Positions 1 through 11,171 of a stretch of DNA of 64,000 nucleotides are shown here, piece by piece; within the stretch, counting starts at the first letter, position 1, and each line of letters begins with the position of its first letter. A model generated the notes under the pieces. The model was not told where the DNA came from. It did no database searches and saw only the letters and a program-made list of their open reading frames with translations. Source of the stretch: Eutypella sp. D-1. Its lineage: Eukaryota > Ascomycota > Sordariomycetes > Xylariales > Diatrypaceae. The DNA is taken from the NCBI GenBank assembly GCA_023313575.1, contig JAJTTP010000010.1, positions 930,001 through 994,000 on the forward strand. The letters run 5' to 3'. Position numbers and translations under genes: made by a program.

Positions 1-1409
1 TACGCCACACACGCGGAGACAACACTTTCTTGCACGTGTCGCACGGTGTCCCCTTCGAGCATGTTTTGCGAAGGATGCGGCACCGAATACAGGCACCGAT
101 GCGACGAACCTCTTGTACCTGCTTCCGCCGATCGGAATCGAATCTAGCCCTGCTGGAACGGCCTCGCGAGCCATCGCTCGCGTCCATGCGGAGGCCACCT
201 TTGTGCAAGGCCCCAATCAGACACTGGCCATGGTCACTGACCGATGCTGGTCCATGAAGGTCCTCTGAGATGAGAGTCATACTAGACCAGGGTGGCGTAG
301 AATCACTAGGGCTCTCAGGAAGGGTTACAGCAGGCTGGTGGTCGGGGGTGTTTGTTGTTTGGGGTTCTTGATAATCGATCATCAAGTCAGGTGGCGGCGG
401 TTCTTGGGGAACATCGTCGTGATTGTCCTCAGCGGCGTCACTAGCAAGAAGCTGGGGGTCTAGGAGCGCATTATTCAGTCGGGCTGTGGCGGCGGCTGCC
501 ACAGATGTTGCAGAAGCGGTGGTCTGGGGATTGGAATCGATCGATCGGAGTAATTCATGAAGTCGTGTGTCGGGACTGAGTTCGTTATCGCGAACGGATG
601 ATGCCGCGTCGGGGGCGTAGTCGTCTCTCTGTTCGGAGTGAGCATCATAGTTTATGCCCGGCTCGCCATCCAAGGTATATTGCTCGGAGATGTCGAAAGT
701 GTTCGTGCTCGTGGGTACAGAGTTAGACAATAGAGTTCCGGGAGTCGCGTCTGTAATGGCTGGTGCCGGCTCCGAGGATGAGGCCGTAGTCGTATCACAT
801 GCAGCATTCGCCGAGGCAATTGCTTCTCCAACGAGATCAAGATTGTGAGGGGCAGATACATGGGACATATGGTCATCGTGCTTCTCGCTAGCTTCGATCT
901 GACGTGAGACTTCGGCAAGTGTCTCTAATGGGGCCCAAATGTCATGGTGGAAGATGGAGTCGGTTGATATATCAGCCGCAGAGGGTGAAGCAAAAAACGA
1001 GTTCGCGTGAGTATCATGATGATCATAAGAGGAAGCGGTATGGACATTAGCAATAGCAGCGTCACGGCGTTGTCGTTGTTGTTCCTCCAGCTGCTGCTGC
1101 TGTTTGCTGCTGCTGTTGCTGCTGCTGTTGCTGTGTCACTGCCAGGAGCAACTCTTCCTGCCTCTGAGCACGTTTGATGATGGAAGAAGTTGACTTGACA
1201 CCACTGAGAGCAAGGACGGCGTTGATGCGTTCAGTCTGGCTTATGGCGGGACACTTCTTGGTCAGGTGAGTGGTGAGGCTATCGATACGACCTTTTGGGA
1301 AATCCTCACCGCAGGCCTTGCAACGGAACTGGTAGCGATTGCTGTTATCCTGCAGCTTCGCACCGCGACTGAAATATTGGAGGATTACATGATTTGGCTT
1401 CCGACCCAT
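1..1409 (-). pseudogene. BED-like / Zn2Cys6 regulator, frameshifted in polyQ tract, truncated by left window edge
   Basis: The ATG is at 1409. The first ~100 residues carry a BED-like zinc finger (CKACGEDF, then SLTTHLTKKC, a Cx2C..Hx4C pattern) followed by a charged helix and ten glutamines; this frame stops at 1062. One base later in phase, a frame free of stops runs from about 1104 to base 1 (about 367 codons). It begins with more glutamines and QLEEQQRQRRD, continues through an acidic Ser/Thr/Pro-rich region, and reaches a Zn2Cys6-type motif near the edge (CIRCRILRKTC, then TPCDTC). Removing one A from the CAAACAG variant repeat (plus-strand TTT at 1103-1105) joins the two frames. No consensus splice donor lies between 1110 and 1200. 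I infer one nuclear DNA-binding regulator with a real frameshift or a sequence error. Its targets are unknown. The last Cys of the binuclear cluster lies beyond the edge. Confidence 0.75.
1083..1137 (-). repeat. CAG/CAA trinucleotide repeat (polyglutamine tract)
   Basis: On the minus strand CAG and CAA codons alternate, interrupted by a single CAAACAG unit. The tract lies exactly where the reading frame of the regulator changes, so repeat slippage or a base-calling error in the repeat is the likely cause. Confidence 0.85.
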
Positions 1410-2892
1410 CCTCGTCTCTTTGCCAGTTGCCGGACTGGCCCCCCTGCCCTGCCCTCGAGAAGGCCACCAGAAGAGTGGGAAAAAAGAACACGATAATGAG
1501 GTTTACCGGGATGCAGTGTTGCAGTACCTATAAACTGATAAGCTATAGTATAGAAGCCGTGATAGGCAGGCAAAAAGGGTGGACCGTAGGACAAAAAAAG
1601 TATGCGGTCGAGGATGGCAATAAACAAGTTGGTGCTATAGTACCTAGGTAGGTAGGTTGGATTTGGTTTGTTTGTTAATATCAGAAATTCTGATTTCCAT
1701 GTGACAGAGATTGGGGAAGGGGAAAAAAAGGTGGACTTCCGGAATCACTATGTACCAAGTTACTGTAGAAAAAAGAGACTTGTAGATAAGATTAGATAAC
1801 AAGTACCTACGTATAGTACATAGAATAGCACATGTAAGTTATGCACAAATACTTTAATGCCTAGATGTCATAAATATGGACTTTATGCAATTGCATAAAA
1901 TTCATAACCCGATACATACCTAGGTACCTACAAAGGTACTTGTTATATGTTGCATCGGTCCCGAACATCCTGGAAAATCCATCCCGAGACCCAGGATCAA
2001 CTCCCTACATACAGTAGTAGTCTGCTACAGTGGCAGAGTGACAGAGTGGTAAATGCTTTTCCATGGATGCGGATCCAAAAGCTAGCAAGGACCCTAGCGC
2101 TGAAGGTTACAGCACTGCACAGTTCTGACGTTTAAGCAGCGCCGTTCAACTCCCATTTAAGCTCGTTTATCCTATTGTGGACCCATTCAGCCGTCTAGCC
2201 GCTCCTTGCCTTACTTTTCAGGGCTACCCAAGTAGGAAGTTGCGTATAGACCTATAAGATACTTCAAAGAAAGCTGGTTGCTTTTAAGGGTTTTCGGGTG
2301 TGATGTGTTAACTTAACAACATATGCCTACATAGATAGGTGCATTGTATATATACGTTAATCTACCTAGGTATGTAAGGTAGGTAGTTTGTAGGCATTTA
2401 ACTGGCTTGGAACTGCCGTCTTTACATATAATGTTGCTGGTACGCTTACGGGTGGTTGACCCTAGCAGCTCGGTTCGGTTTTCGGGAATTTCCAAGATCT
2501 AAAAAGGCCGGAAGATGCTTCCCGTAATATTATATACTCAGTGTACTTAAAATAGATAGTAGAATCATAGCTTTGCCTCTAATAAAGAACCTACTTTTAT
2601 AAGGTCATGGGCCAATTACATCCATATGGATCTATGCTCGTTTACTTTCCTATATAAGTGATGTGATTACTTCCTCTCCTAACTTTAATGCTTACATACA
2701 TACCTACTTAGAGTAACTAGTAGTTGCTACTATCCGGCCCTTTTAGGTAGTACCATGTAGAGTAGAGTCTCTGTAGCCCACTTCCTACTACAAGTATAAC
2801 CTTCAACATTGATTGACCGGCACAGCCCTGCAGCTGCCCAGCTGCCCTGCCATTACAAGTTAGACTTCCCTGGCCCCATGTTCCCTAAATAG
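1410..2892. other. intergenic, no convincing gene
   Basis: AT-rich spacer between the divergent left regulator and the next promoter. It contains several copies of the ACCTAGGTA-type palindrome (near 1642, 1918 and 2363). I see no coding frame or RNA gene. The part nearest 1410 should hold the promoter of the left regulator. Confidence 0.6.
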
Positions 2893-2899
2893 TATAAAA
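2893..2899 (+). promoter_or_regulatory. TATA box
   Basis: TATAAAA, followed by a CA- and CT-rich stretch and an ATG 50 bp downstream at 2949. The spacing and composition are those of a fungal core promoter. Confidence 0.5.
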
Positions 2900-2948
2900 C
2901 CACTTATCAACCAAACCTCATTTGTCACTTCTGTTCCCATTTGTTATT

Positions 2949-3314
2949 ATGATTTCCGGATACTACGATCCTTCGTTCCTTGCGACTCCACCTACTCCTG
3001 ATGCTGCCCTGCCAGCCAAGCCGGCCTGCCCTTCACGGCCAGACAGACGGCGTTCGGTGATCTTTCAGCTTAAGCTGCTATGTCAGTAGGTGGTATGCTA
3101 GCAGGCAGGTTAGGTCCATGCCGGATCGTTGTCGAGTCGGTTACCGCAGTCTATTATACCAGCGAAAAGTTGGTTTCATGTCTCAATGCAAAAGTCCAAA
3201 GCTTCGCTTGATGCACAGAACGTGGAGAGAACCCGAAGACCTGATGCCCACTCTCGTGATCTTCTGCCGATCTCTTTCCCTCTTGAACCAGACTCTATTC
3301 GTCTGACTATGTAA
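2949..3314 (+). CDS. candidate small hypothetical protein (46 aa in one exon, or about 100 aa if spliced)
   Basis: An ATG at 2949, 50 bp below a TATA box, opens a 46-codon frame ending at 3089. It starts MISGYYDPSFLATPPTPDA and then becomes Pro/Arg-rich. A splice from 3058 (GTGATC donor, weak) to 3113 (TTAG acceptor) would join residue 36 in frame to a further open frame ending at 3314, whose C-terminus includes LLPISFPLEPDSIRL. I do not recognise the family. The aromatic start, the PPTP motif and the basic middle look like a disordered regulatory or adaptor protein. The splice model is uncertain; an unspliced 46-aa product is the alternative. The GH92 gene starts 250 bp downstream, so this could also be transcribed leader of that gene. 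Confidence 0.35.
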
Positions 3315-3565
3315 AACCTTCTCTTCCCGTACTTTATCTGCTTACCCTGTCTCAAGGACTTGGTATGCGGCGTACTGAGCTGCCAGTAACTTAACTTCAC
3401 TTTCTTTTTAATAAAAAAAGAGACGAAGGAAAAAGAAGTTGCTACATCAAGGCATGTTCTGACGCGCCAAACGTACCTATTCATCTATATTTCCCTCACC
3501 CTCCCGTCCTCCCAACAAACAAGTGTGGTGATCGCGCTTCTATTTCGCCCTTTAGCTGCGTCACA

Positions 3566-6334
3566 ATGCGTGCCGCGCTTGCTGTGGGCGCCGTAGTTGG
3601 CGTGGCGGCCGCCAATGCTGCCACCGACGATCGAGACCTCTCTAAGTTCGTCCTACCGCATGTGAGTTCCTGAGTCTTCGCCGTGCATGAAAGCTTCTAA
3701 ACTTTTCTTGTAGATGGGATCCATCGATGGAGGCAATACATTTCCCGGCGTCAGCTTGCCCATGGGCATGGTGAAGATTGGGCCTGACTTGTACACTGGC
3801 TCCGATTCTTACTCTGGTTACCAGCCCGACGGAGAGTTCATGGGCTTTTCTCTGTTGTAAGTAAAATTCTCTAGTTTGTTCTTTGCATCTCGGGGCACCA
3901 GATAGCCACGCGAACGCGCCCCTTAATGCCATGATTCCCATCGACTCGGCCTATCCCTTTGTCTTGGCAAGGAGGGAGTTGCTAAAATGTGACGTTGTAG
4001 GCATATGAGTGGCACGGGAGGCGCTCCTAAATATGGTGTTGTGGCACAGCTGCCCATGGCCGGGGATATAGAGAATCCTCTTGCTCCCCGGGGCGTAAAC
4101 AGAAGCGCCGACGATGAGACTGAACTCGGCTACTACAAATCATCGCTAGCAAATGGCATCACGGTCGAGCTTAGCGCTACGCATAAGGCCGGCATGATTA
4201 GGCACAACTTTCCTGATAACACAACTCAGGCAAACGTCCTCGTAGACGTCTCCCATGTCCTGAACTCCTACAGAGGCCAGGGTCTAGGTCAGAGCTTCCT
4301 CGGCGGAGGCATATCGGTGGAAACGTCTGAATCCGATGAGGTTGTCCGTTATACTGGTTCTGGGTCCTATGACAACGTGAGTACCATGTTGCCTATATCA
4401 ATTGATAGATTTGGGTCGTCAACGGCGGACTATACTAACTAGATTACTGCAGGGCTGGAACCGCGCTCCTAAATGGACAGTCCATTTCTGTGGCTATTTT
4501 GATACCCCGGCGACATACAAAACGTTCCTAGGAAAGGATATGTCAGGCGAAGAGCTCGCGGAGTACGGCGATTCAACTTCCATTGAATCGGATACGGCCA
4601 AGCTAGGCGCTGTCTTCTCCTTCGGGGACGCTAAGCAAGTCACCTCTAGAATTGGCGTGTCATTCATCTCTCGGGAGAAAGCCTGTGAGAATGTCGACAA
4701 CGAAATCCCTAAGGTCGCTACCATAGAAACTCTGGCGGAAGACGTCAAGGTTACATGGAATAATAATGTGCTCTCGAAGATAACCACCACGAGCACTGAT
4801 ACCGAAAAGCTAGAGCTGCTGTACTCATCACTATACCACATGCAATTGGTCCCGACCAACAAGACCGGGGAGAACCCTCTCTGGACCTCTGATGAGCCGT
4901 ACTATGACGACATCTTCACGTTCTGGGATATTGTAGGTATCTCCAGTTGGCGATTATAGCCGCGCCATGCTAACAGAGTCACAGTTCCGCTGCACCACTG
5001 CTCTCTTCCAGATACTACAGCCTGAGATGTATGAAGAGTTCCTCCGTTCGCTGATAGATATCTGGAAGAACGACGGCTTTCTCCCCGACGCTCGCTCCTC
5101 CTTTTACAATGGAGTAACACAGGGCGGGTCGAACGCTGACAACGTCCTTGCCGACGCTTACGTCAAGGGCGTGCGCGGTGCCATCGACTGGGAACAAGCA
5201 TTCGCCGCAATGGTGACGGATGCCGAGGAGGTTCCACCTAATGATGATAAGGATCCCCGCGACTCGTCTGCGTCGACCAAGGAGGGTCGCGGTGCCCTCC
5301 CGGACTGGTTGGACCACGGTTTTATTACTACGAAGTACACGCGTTCCGTAAGCCGAGCTATCGAATATGCTGGTAATGACTTCGGTCTTTACCAGGTCGC
5401 TCGTGGGCTCGGCAAGGAAGAGGAGGCCGAGAAGTACCTCAACCGGTCCCGCAACTGGCGGAATCAGTGGAATCCCGACATGGAAGCGCTCGGTTTCAAG
5501 GGCTTCCTCGGCCCAATCGACGAAGGCGGCGACTTCATCGATCAGAATCCGCTAGACTGCGGGGGCTGTTACTGGGGGGATGACTATGTAAGCCCAGGAA
5601 TAGATACTTTCCTTATGCCGCACCACATCAGAAATCCTGCAGGAACCGTCACTAACCAGTCCCCACCCGAAATTTAGTACCAAGGCCTGCCGTTTGAGTA
5701 CTCTTTCAACGCACACCACGACATGGCGACGCTGATCTCGTATTGCGGCGGCCCGGAGAATTTCACGGAGCGCCTGGAGGCACTGTTTGACGAAGACCTG
5801 TTCAACCCAGGCAATGAGCCGAGCTTTAACAGCCCCTACCTATACAACTACGTGGGGCGTCAGGATCTGTCGGTGAAGAGGAGCCGATCCGTGGCCAAAG
5901 AGCACTACTCGGCTGACCCGGACGGGCTGCCGGGTAACTCGGACGCCGGGGCGATGGAGTCCTGGATCATCTGGAACATGATTGGCCTGTACCCAGTCAC
6001 GGGCCAGCCGGTCTTCCTCGTCGGCTCGCCCTGGTTCGAGGACCTCCGGATCGACCTCGGCGCCGGCCGGACACTCGAGATCACCTCCGAGGGCGGCAGC
6101 GACGACGCCTACCAGGTCCAGTCGCTCGAGGTCAACGGGCAGCCTTGGAACAAGGCCTGGATCTCCTGGGAGGACGTCTTCGCCGAGGGCGGAAGCCTCC
6201 ACTTCGTCCTCGGCCCCGATGCCAAGAACTGGGCCACCGGCTCCCTACCCCCGACCCCCGCCTCCGAGAACGGATTCGCATCCGAGTACTTCGACGGGGT
6301 GGAAACCGCGTCCGCCGTGACGGAGAAGATGTAA
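3566..6334 (+). CDS. secreted GH92 alpha-1,2-mannosidase-like glycosidase
   Basis: Exons 3566-3661, 3714-3856, 4001-4376, 4453-4932, 4985-5587 and 5678-6334 give 784 aa with all phases consistent. A signal peptide (MRAALAVGAVVGVAAANA) precedes the mature enzyme. GH92 hallmarks follow in order: GSIDGGNTFPGVSLPMGMV, GYQPDGEFMGFS, HMSGTGG (across an intron), FTFWDIFRCTT, LPDARSS and GNSDAGAMESWIIW. The last corresponds to the acidic GNDDxG active-site loop of bacterial GH92 enzymes. GH92 are inverting, calcium-dependent exo-alpha-mannosidases; fungal members are predicted to trim mannans or N-glycans outside the cell. The gene stands alone. The start codon is supported by the signal peptide. The N-to-S change in the acidic loop leaves both Asp-type positions occupied. 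Family assignment is firm; linkage specificity is not. Confidence 0.92.
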
Positions 6335-6833
6335 TGTATATAGATAGATTTTGGGCACAGCATCTGCATCATCATGGTCGGTAGCATTATCTCTTCTTTA
6401 TATATGTGTATATACACTCAGAGGCAAGGGCACAAGCACGCGTCACATATCCTTCGATCAGAATCACACCTGTGGCTATGGGCACTTGTCCTCAAGGAGC
6501 ATTTGTACAGCGGAAGATGGGGCCGCTGGTAATTTTAGTATATTCTTCAGCGAACATAGCAGAATAAATACATTTTTCCCCCTCTCTTTCGACAAACTTT
6601 AATACTTCATTGTGTAGGCCCAGATAGGTACCGCTTTGATTCGACGCCACCTGGGCTCGGGTGTCTCCCAAATCCGGAGCTCAACGTTGGATATGTAAGC
6701 ATGCACCCACCAACCAAAATCGCTCTTCGTGTATGTAGAGGATGTCTCTGTGTGTGTGGCTTGTCTAGTCGGGTACATCACCCAGCTTAAAGGAGACCAC
6801 CAACGCGGCACCGCCCGTTCGAGCCCACCCATA

Positions 6834-6912
6834 CAAGTCGTGGACACTGAAATTGGACCAGCTGAGGTGGCAGGAGTGGTGGTACTGGTCAAATTTCAGT
6901 GTCCCCGACTTG
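6834..6912. repeat. 28-bp near-perfect inverted repeat with 23-nt loop
   Basis: The arm at 6834-6861 (CAAGTCGTGGACACTGAAAT and on) pairs with 6885-6912, with two mismatches in 28 positions. The loop is G-rich. A transcript of either strand would fold into one long hairpin. No target-site duplication or transposase lies nearby. Confidence 0.8.
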
Positions 6913-8693
6913 CCATACCATCCCCGCACCACACCAATACCCACTTCATTACGTAGATGGCTGGCATATTATGCAAGGTCAAGGATGAGGTGGCAATATA
7001 AGCCGAGCAACTCTTCCTACCCTGGTTTCCAATTTGCCATTCAACTTCCCCATCCCATTCAGTCGCCGAGTGGTGGACGAGAAAATATGGTTAAGCCATT
7101 ACCCCTGCTACCGATCACTGAGAGGCGTCCAAATTGCTTATGCTCACGATTTGCTCTCTTCCCCTTCCCCTCAATCCTTGGCTACGTTCGTGAGTACCGA
7201 TCATGCGGCAGTGAGGCACATATCTGCAGTCGTCAGCCCCCGCTTCCCCTGCCTAGGCCAACCCATCACGGGTTTTTCATCGACACTTTTCATGGCAGCG
7301 GTTCGGTATACCGAGTCCTGAGTCACCCGGCCACTTTGAGGAGACTGTGAGGAATCGAGATATACAGACACGCAACTATCTTGTATTTTCGAGGTATAGA
7401 CATCGAGTATGCCTCTGCGAAGTATCTCGCAAAATGTGACCGTGTATCATGTAGTCATGGATAATACAATTGTCCACATTAATAATGAATCGTCGCGCCA
7501 AGAGGTGCTTTGTTGATGAGGGCGGCGGTGGTGGTGAAGTTGGAACTGCCTCCAGAAGTAAGGTTGAGTGAAGGCCTTCATCAAGTGAGCTGGTGGTCAT
7601 AGTCGTGCTTCAGGGGCTTGGATGGCTTGATTCACCAATCTTCATGTCCTGTGAACTCTATCACGACAAGCCACCAGGCAGTCTAGCAGTGACCCTCTCA
7701 TCTTTTCATAACCCCGTCCCCTGCTTTCAAGACTACCCCTATGAGAGGACCGCCGTCCTGTGTGAAACAGGGATCTTACTAGGGTTATGAGGACCCATTG
7801 CCAGACAACCAAACATTCAGACACTAGTAAAAAGGGGGTGGGGCAGGGAGCACCAGCAAACGCTGGTTGGTTGGGTCACCTGGGTTAGATATTCTGTACG
7901 ATGGTAAGCCCCCTGGCGCCGCCACACACCATACGCATACGTGCCCCAAGCAGTCCAATAGCCTCCGTTCTGGTGAGCAGAAAGGATGGTATTGGGCGGT
8001 GTTAGCTCACATGTGGCGTACCCCTGTGCCCAAGCCAATGACAACGAAGTCTCTAGTCGGTATGATCTTTCGGCGGAGGCAGAGGTACTTCAGTGGACCA
8101 GTCGAGCCGCCTACAGATCTTGGATGAGTGACCACACAAACAAGCAGAGATGGCTGTGCCAAGATATGCCCAAACCCCAGAAATGCTTAGAAAATTTAGA
8201 GAGGCAGGCAGTACGTAGCTGTATGTGTGGCTGGTGCAGACAGAGGCTAGTTGCTCATATGCCCCGTCCTATCTATATAAGACTCACCTCGCTCCCCTCA
8301 ATGCTGAAGTTCACTGTTCTTGAGCACTCCGGATCATAAAAGCACACACAATCGGTATATAGTAACAAGACCAAAGCGAGCCTACGACGCTACGAGAAAT
8401 TTTCGGCAAGACCTTTCTTCCCATTCTCCACGATGCACCGTGAGTGAACCCTGATCCCTTCAATGTAACCATGTAAGCATGCCTGCTGGAAGAGGGGTTG
8501 GGATCAGCAGCCAGGTGATTCATTGGCTGGCTGTATGCGAAACAGATGCCTTAATCGAGTGATTGGCGTGGTGTCGTGCGTTGTTTATCTGGTTATGTGA
8601 TGCTCTGGTGTAAGACCTTGCTTGATATTTGTCGTTTAGTTACCCTGCGGATATTCTTTTAGCGTTTGTTGTCTTGAACATCGCTGTTTTTCC

Positions 8694-8748
8694 GGTTTCT
8701 CATGTTTCCTATTTTCCTTTCCTCTCCTTTTCTTTTCTTTCCCTTTGA
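8694..8748 (+). promoter_or_regulatory. CT-rich core-promoter/leader tract
   Basis: Almost pure pyrimidine run (TTTCCTTTCCTCTCCTTTTC and similar) ending in GAAG, 100 bp before the protease ATG. Such tracts sit around transcription starts of many filamentous-fungal genes. It could alternatively be the polypyrimidine tract of a leader intron ending at 8748. Confidence 0.4.
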
Positions 8749-8847
8749 AGACTAACGTTATTCGACTATGAAGTAGACAAATACCTTACCGACCATCAAG
8801 TCGGTGAATGGAGCTCCTCCGGGGACAGTCCACGCCTATTAGTCACG

Positions 8848-10209
8848 ATGGCAGATGGCGATAACAAGGGGAAGGGTGTCGTTCTATCCCCAGACCTGTC
8901 GGAAACCGAGGCAGCGGACTTCGCAGGAGACGATGGAGTAGACTCGAGACCCACGACTACCGAGGATCGTGAGACTAGGAGTCTACTGTTCGACCTTGGT
9001 GACCGGCTTGATAAGGACGAAGGCAACGCGACGGAGCTGACTTCAACCGGTCCAGGGGAATCTCTTGCCGATGATAAGGAAAGCTCGGCGGAGGATCCCG
9101 AGATATACTATGGAGACACGCTGGGCGACATAGATGAAATCCTTCTGTCTGATCTCGATATCAGCGACCGCTCGGTCCCGGTTAAGATAGACGGCCGTTA
9201 CGACACCAAAGACGAATCCGACGGGCCACCCATCGATCTCGCCGACCCAGGAGGAGCTCAGCCGAGCGCAGAATCCACGAGAGCGCTCACGATATTCAAG
9301 GCCGCAGAACCGACACTCATCCAACCAGGTCGTCCTCCCAGCACCACCGAGAGTCCTAGCCCTAGTTCTAGCCCCAGCCTCTCCGGCATTGTGCCATCTG
9401 CTCCTCGCCCCCAGCTCTGCACAACAGAGAAGAGGGACCTGGGCCACCTCGAGGTCCGGATCGGCGAGGACGACGTCATATACCGGTGGAAGCCAGGGTC
9501 GGTGCTGCCGTACAACATAGACGTGCCGAGCTTCCCGACGCATGAGCTGATGGAGTACGCCGCGCATGAGCTACACCGGGCCGCCCACGATTGGAACACC
9601 GTGTGTCCCAACGCCGTGCGCTTTGCCCGCGTGCACGATACATTCGGCGCCGCCGTCTTCCGTCTCGGCTACAAGTCTTACGACGACCCCCACGGCACCC
9701 TCGCCAGGTCCTTCTTTCCCCGCCCCCCGCCGGGCCCCGCCAGCACTGTCAGCGCGCCCGGACCCCCACCCTGGCCTGGGACTAAGTCACGGGTCCCGAA
9801 CCGATGGCCGCTGCCGCCACCGCTGCAGAAACAGGACACCCGGAAGTGCTCGAGGGCCAAGCGGGTGTACGTATACCCGCTGTGCTTCACGGCAGCGCAC
9901 CGGGGCAACATGTGGAACGTGTTCTGCCACGAGCTGGGCCACGTGCTGGGGCTGCGGCACGAGTTTGCGGCGCGCAGCCTCAAAGAGCAGCACATTGCCT
10001 CGGTGCGCCTGGGCCCCGGCGATCCAGACTCCGTCATGGAGTACTACGGCAACGACTGGAGCCGCTGCCGCATCGGTGCCCTCGATCGCGCCGGCGTCGC
10101 CCGCTTCTACTCGCTTACGCAGGCCGGCTCCGGGCTCCCTATCTGCGACGTCGCTCCACAAGCCGTCATGGAGCCCGTGGTGCCTGTGCAGCAGAGGTCC
10201 TCTTGGTGA
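8848..10209 (+). CDS. metzincin-type zinc metalloprotease (matrixin/astacin-like), intracellular
   Basis: Single exon, 453 aa. Residues 1-190 are acidic and low-complexity (many D, E, S, P). The catalytic domain follows: strand region RWKPGSVLPYNI, helix LMEYAAHELHRAAHDWN, and the zinc motif HELGHVLGLRHE (H361, E362, H365, G368, H371). A Met-turn candidate lies in SVMEYY (M397), and TGA follows soon after. This order is that of metzincins, whose catalytic water is held by zinc and the motif Glu. A Pro-rich insert splits the domain near residues 290-330. There is no signal peptide or membrane segment, which is odd for this clan and suggests cytosolic or nuclear action, or unconventional secretion. 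The frame stays open upstream to about 8750, so a spliced longer N-terminus is possible. Substrate unknown. Confidence 0.82.
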   Translation: MADGDNKGKGVVLSPDLSETEAADFAGDDGVDSRPTTTEDRETRSLLFDLGDRLDKDEGNATELTSTGPGESLADDKESSAEDPEIYYGDTLGDIDEILLSDLDISDRSVPVKIDGRYDTKDESDGPPIDLADPGGAQPSAESTRALTIFKAAEPTLIQPGRPPSTTESPSPSSSPSLSGIVPSAPRPQLCTTEKRDLGHLEVRIGEDDVIYRWKPGSVLPYNIDVPSFPTHELMEYAAHELHRAAHDWNTVCPNAVRFARVHDTFGAAVFRLGYKSYDDPHGTLARSFFPRPPPGPASTVSAPGPPPWPGTKSRVPNRWPLPPPLQKQDTRKCSRAKRVYVYPLCFTAAHRGNMWNVFCHELGHVLGLRHEFAARSLKEQHIASVRLGPGDPDSVMEYYGNDWSRCRIGALDRAGVARFYSLTQAGSGLPICDVAPQAVMEPVVPVQQRSSW

Positions 10210-11171
10210 TTTCCGGCCTTGTCTCGAGGTGGCGGTGACGTTGGGCTGGAAATCAACGGAAATTTACACTATGACCATACCCTCCTCACTGTTGCCTCGG
10301 TTCCTGTCTCTCTCACACCAGAATGCCTGTTCAGACCCGGTCATCTTCTCTGACCGTTCTCTACTCTCTTGCGTTTATATAATTGTCTAATGGGGAAACG
10401 GGTTGGGTTGCACTTAGGACATCAGACTGTGGGGAGTGTTTGTCGATTCGCCTGCTCTTCTAGTCCTCGTTCGTCTTGCACTACTACAATACAATATACA
10501 TGACCACTGATTGGCTTACCTGTAAGCGATTCGGTTACTTCTTCAGATTTACCTAGATAGTGAGTGCGTACTGCATGTGATCGTCTTTGACTTTAGCGGC
10601 GGAGTTTTGACGTCACGATGTTGTATCGTAGCACGTCGGGATAAGTTGTATACAGAGGCACCTACAGTTGTACCTACCATACCTACCAGTATGTTACTGG
10701 AATTTATTATTTGGAAAAGATGCCAAAGCCTTACGTCCATGAAACGACGACAATGGAAACATAGCACGTATTCGAACGAGAAAGTGGGCGGCCATTTAGG
10801 ATGTATCATGTAATACTTAGCTAATGGAATATTGCCCAACAGCATACTAAAAACAGCAGCTACCCCTATTCACTGCACCGCAATTTAATCTCAACCCCAA
10901 TGGTGTTCCCACGTCACCAAATGTGGAGCTACGTCGGAATGGGATATGTGCCAATATTGGGAATAGTATCAACGAACTTAAAACAGACGACTGATCACAA
11001 ACCATGTTCCGCTAACTACACATTGGGAAGAGAAGTAAAACTGCAGCTATTGACAAAAAAGGGCGCTTTCGCTATGCTTAATTATTATGTACATAAAAGG
11101 GGTATCTTAAAAAAATCGATGGTGATCACGATATCGGGTCGCGTTGAAGTTCGACTCGGCAAAAATATGTT
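10210..11171. other. intergenic between convergent genes
   Basis: About 960 bp between the protease stop and the stop of the OST-alpha gene. It should hold the two 3' ends; I see no gene or notable repeat. Confidence 0.55.

Larger units (their letters stand above)
6335..8847. other. intergenic, hairpin but no convincing gene
   Basis: About 2.5 kb without a supported coding gene. It holds the long inverted repeat at 6834-6912, a TATA-like TATATAAG at 8274, and a strong CT-rich tract at 8695-8748 that probably belongs to the leader of the downstream protease gene. Short open frames here have no family signature or plausible splicing. Confidence 0.55.

Noticed and set aside
9566..10390. 274-codon second frame over the metalloprotease
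   Set aside because: Ser/Pro/Ala-rich alternative frame of a GC-rich exon; it lacks the zinc motif and a plausible start context.
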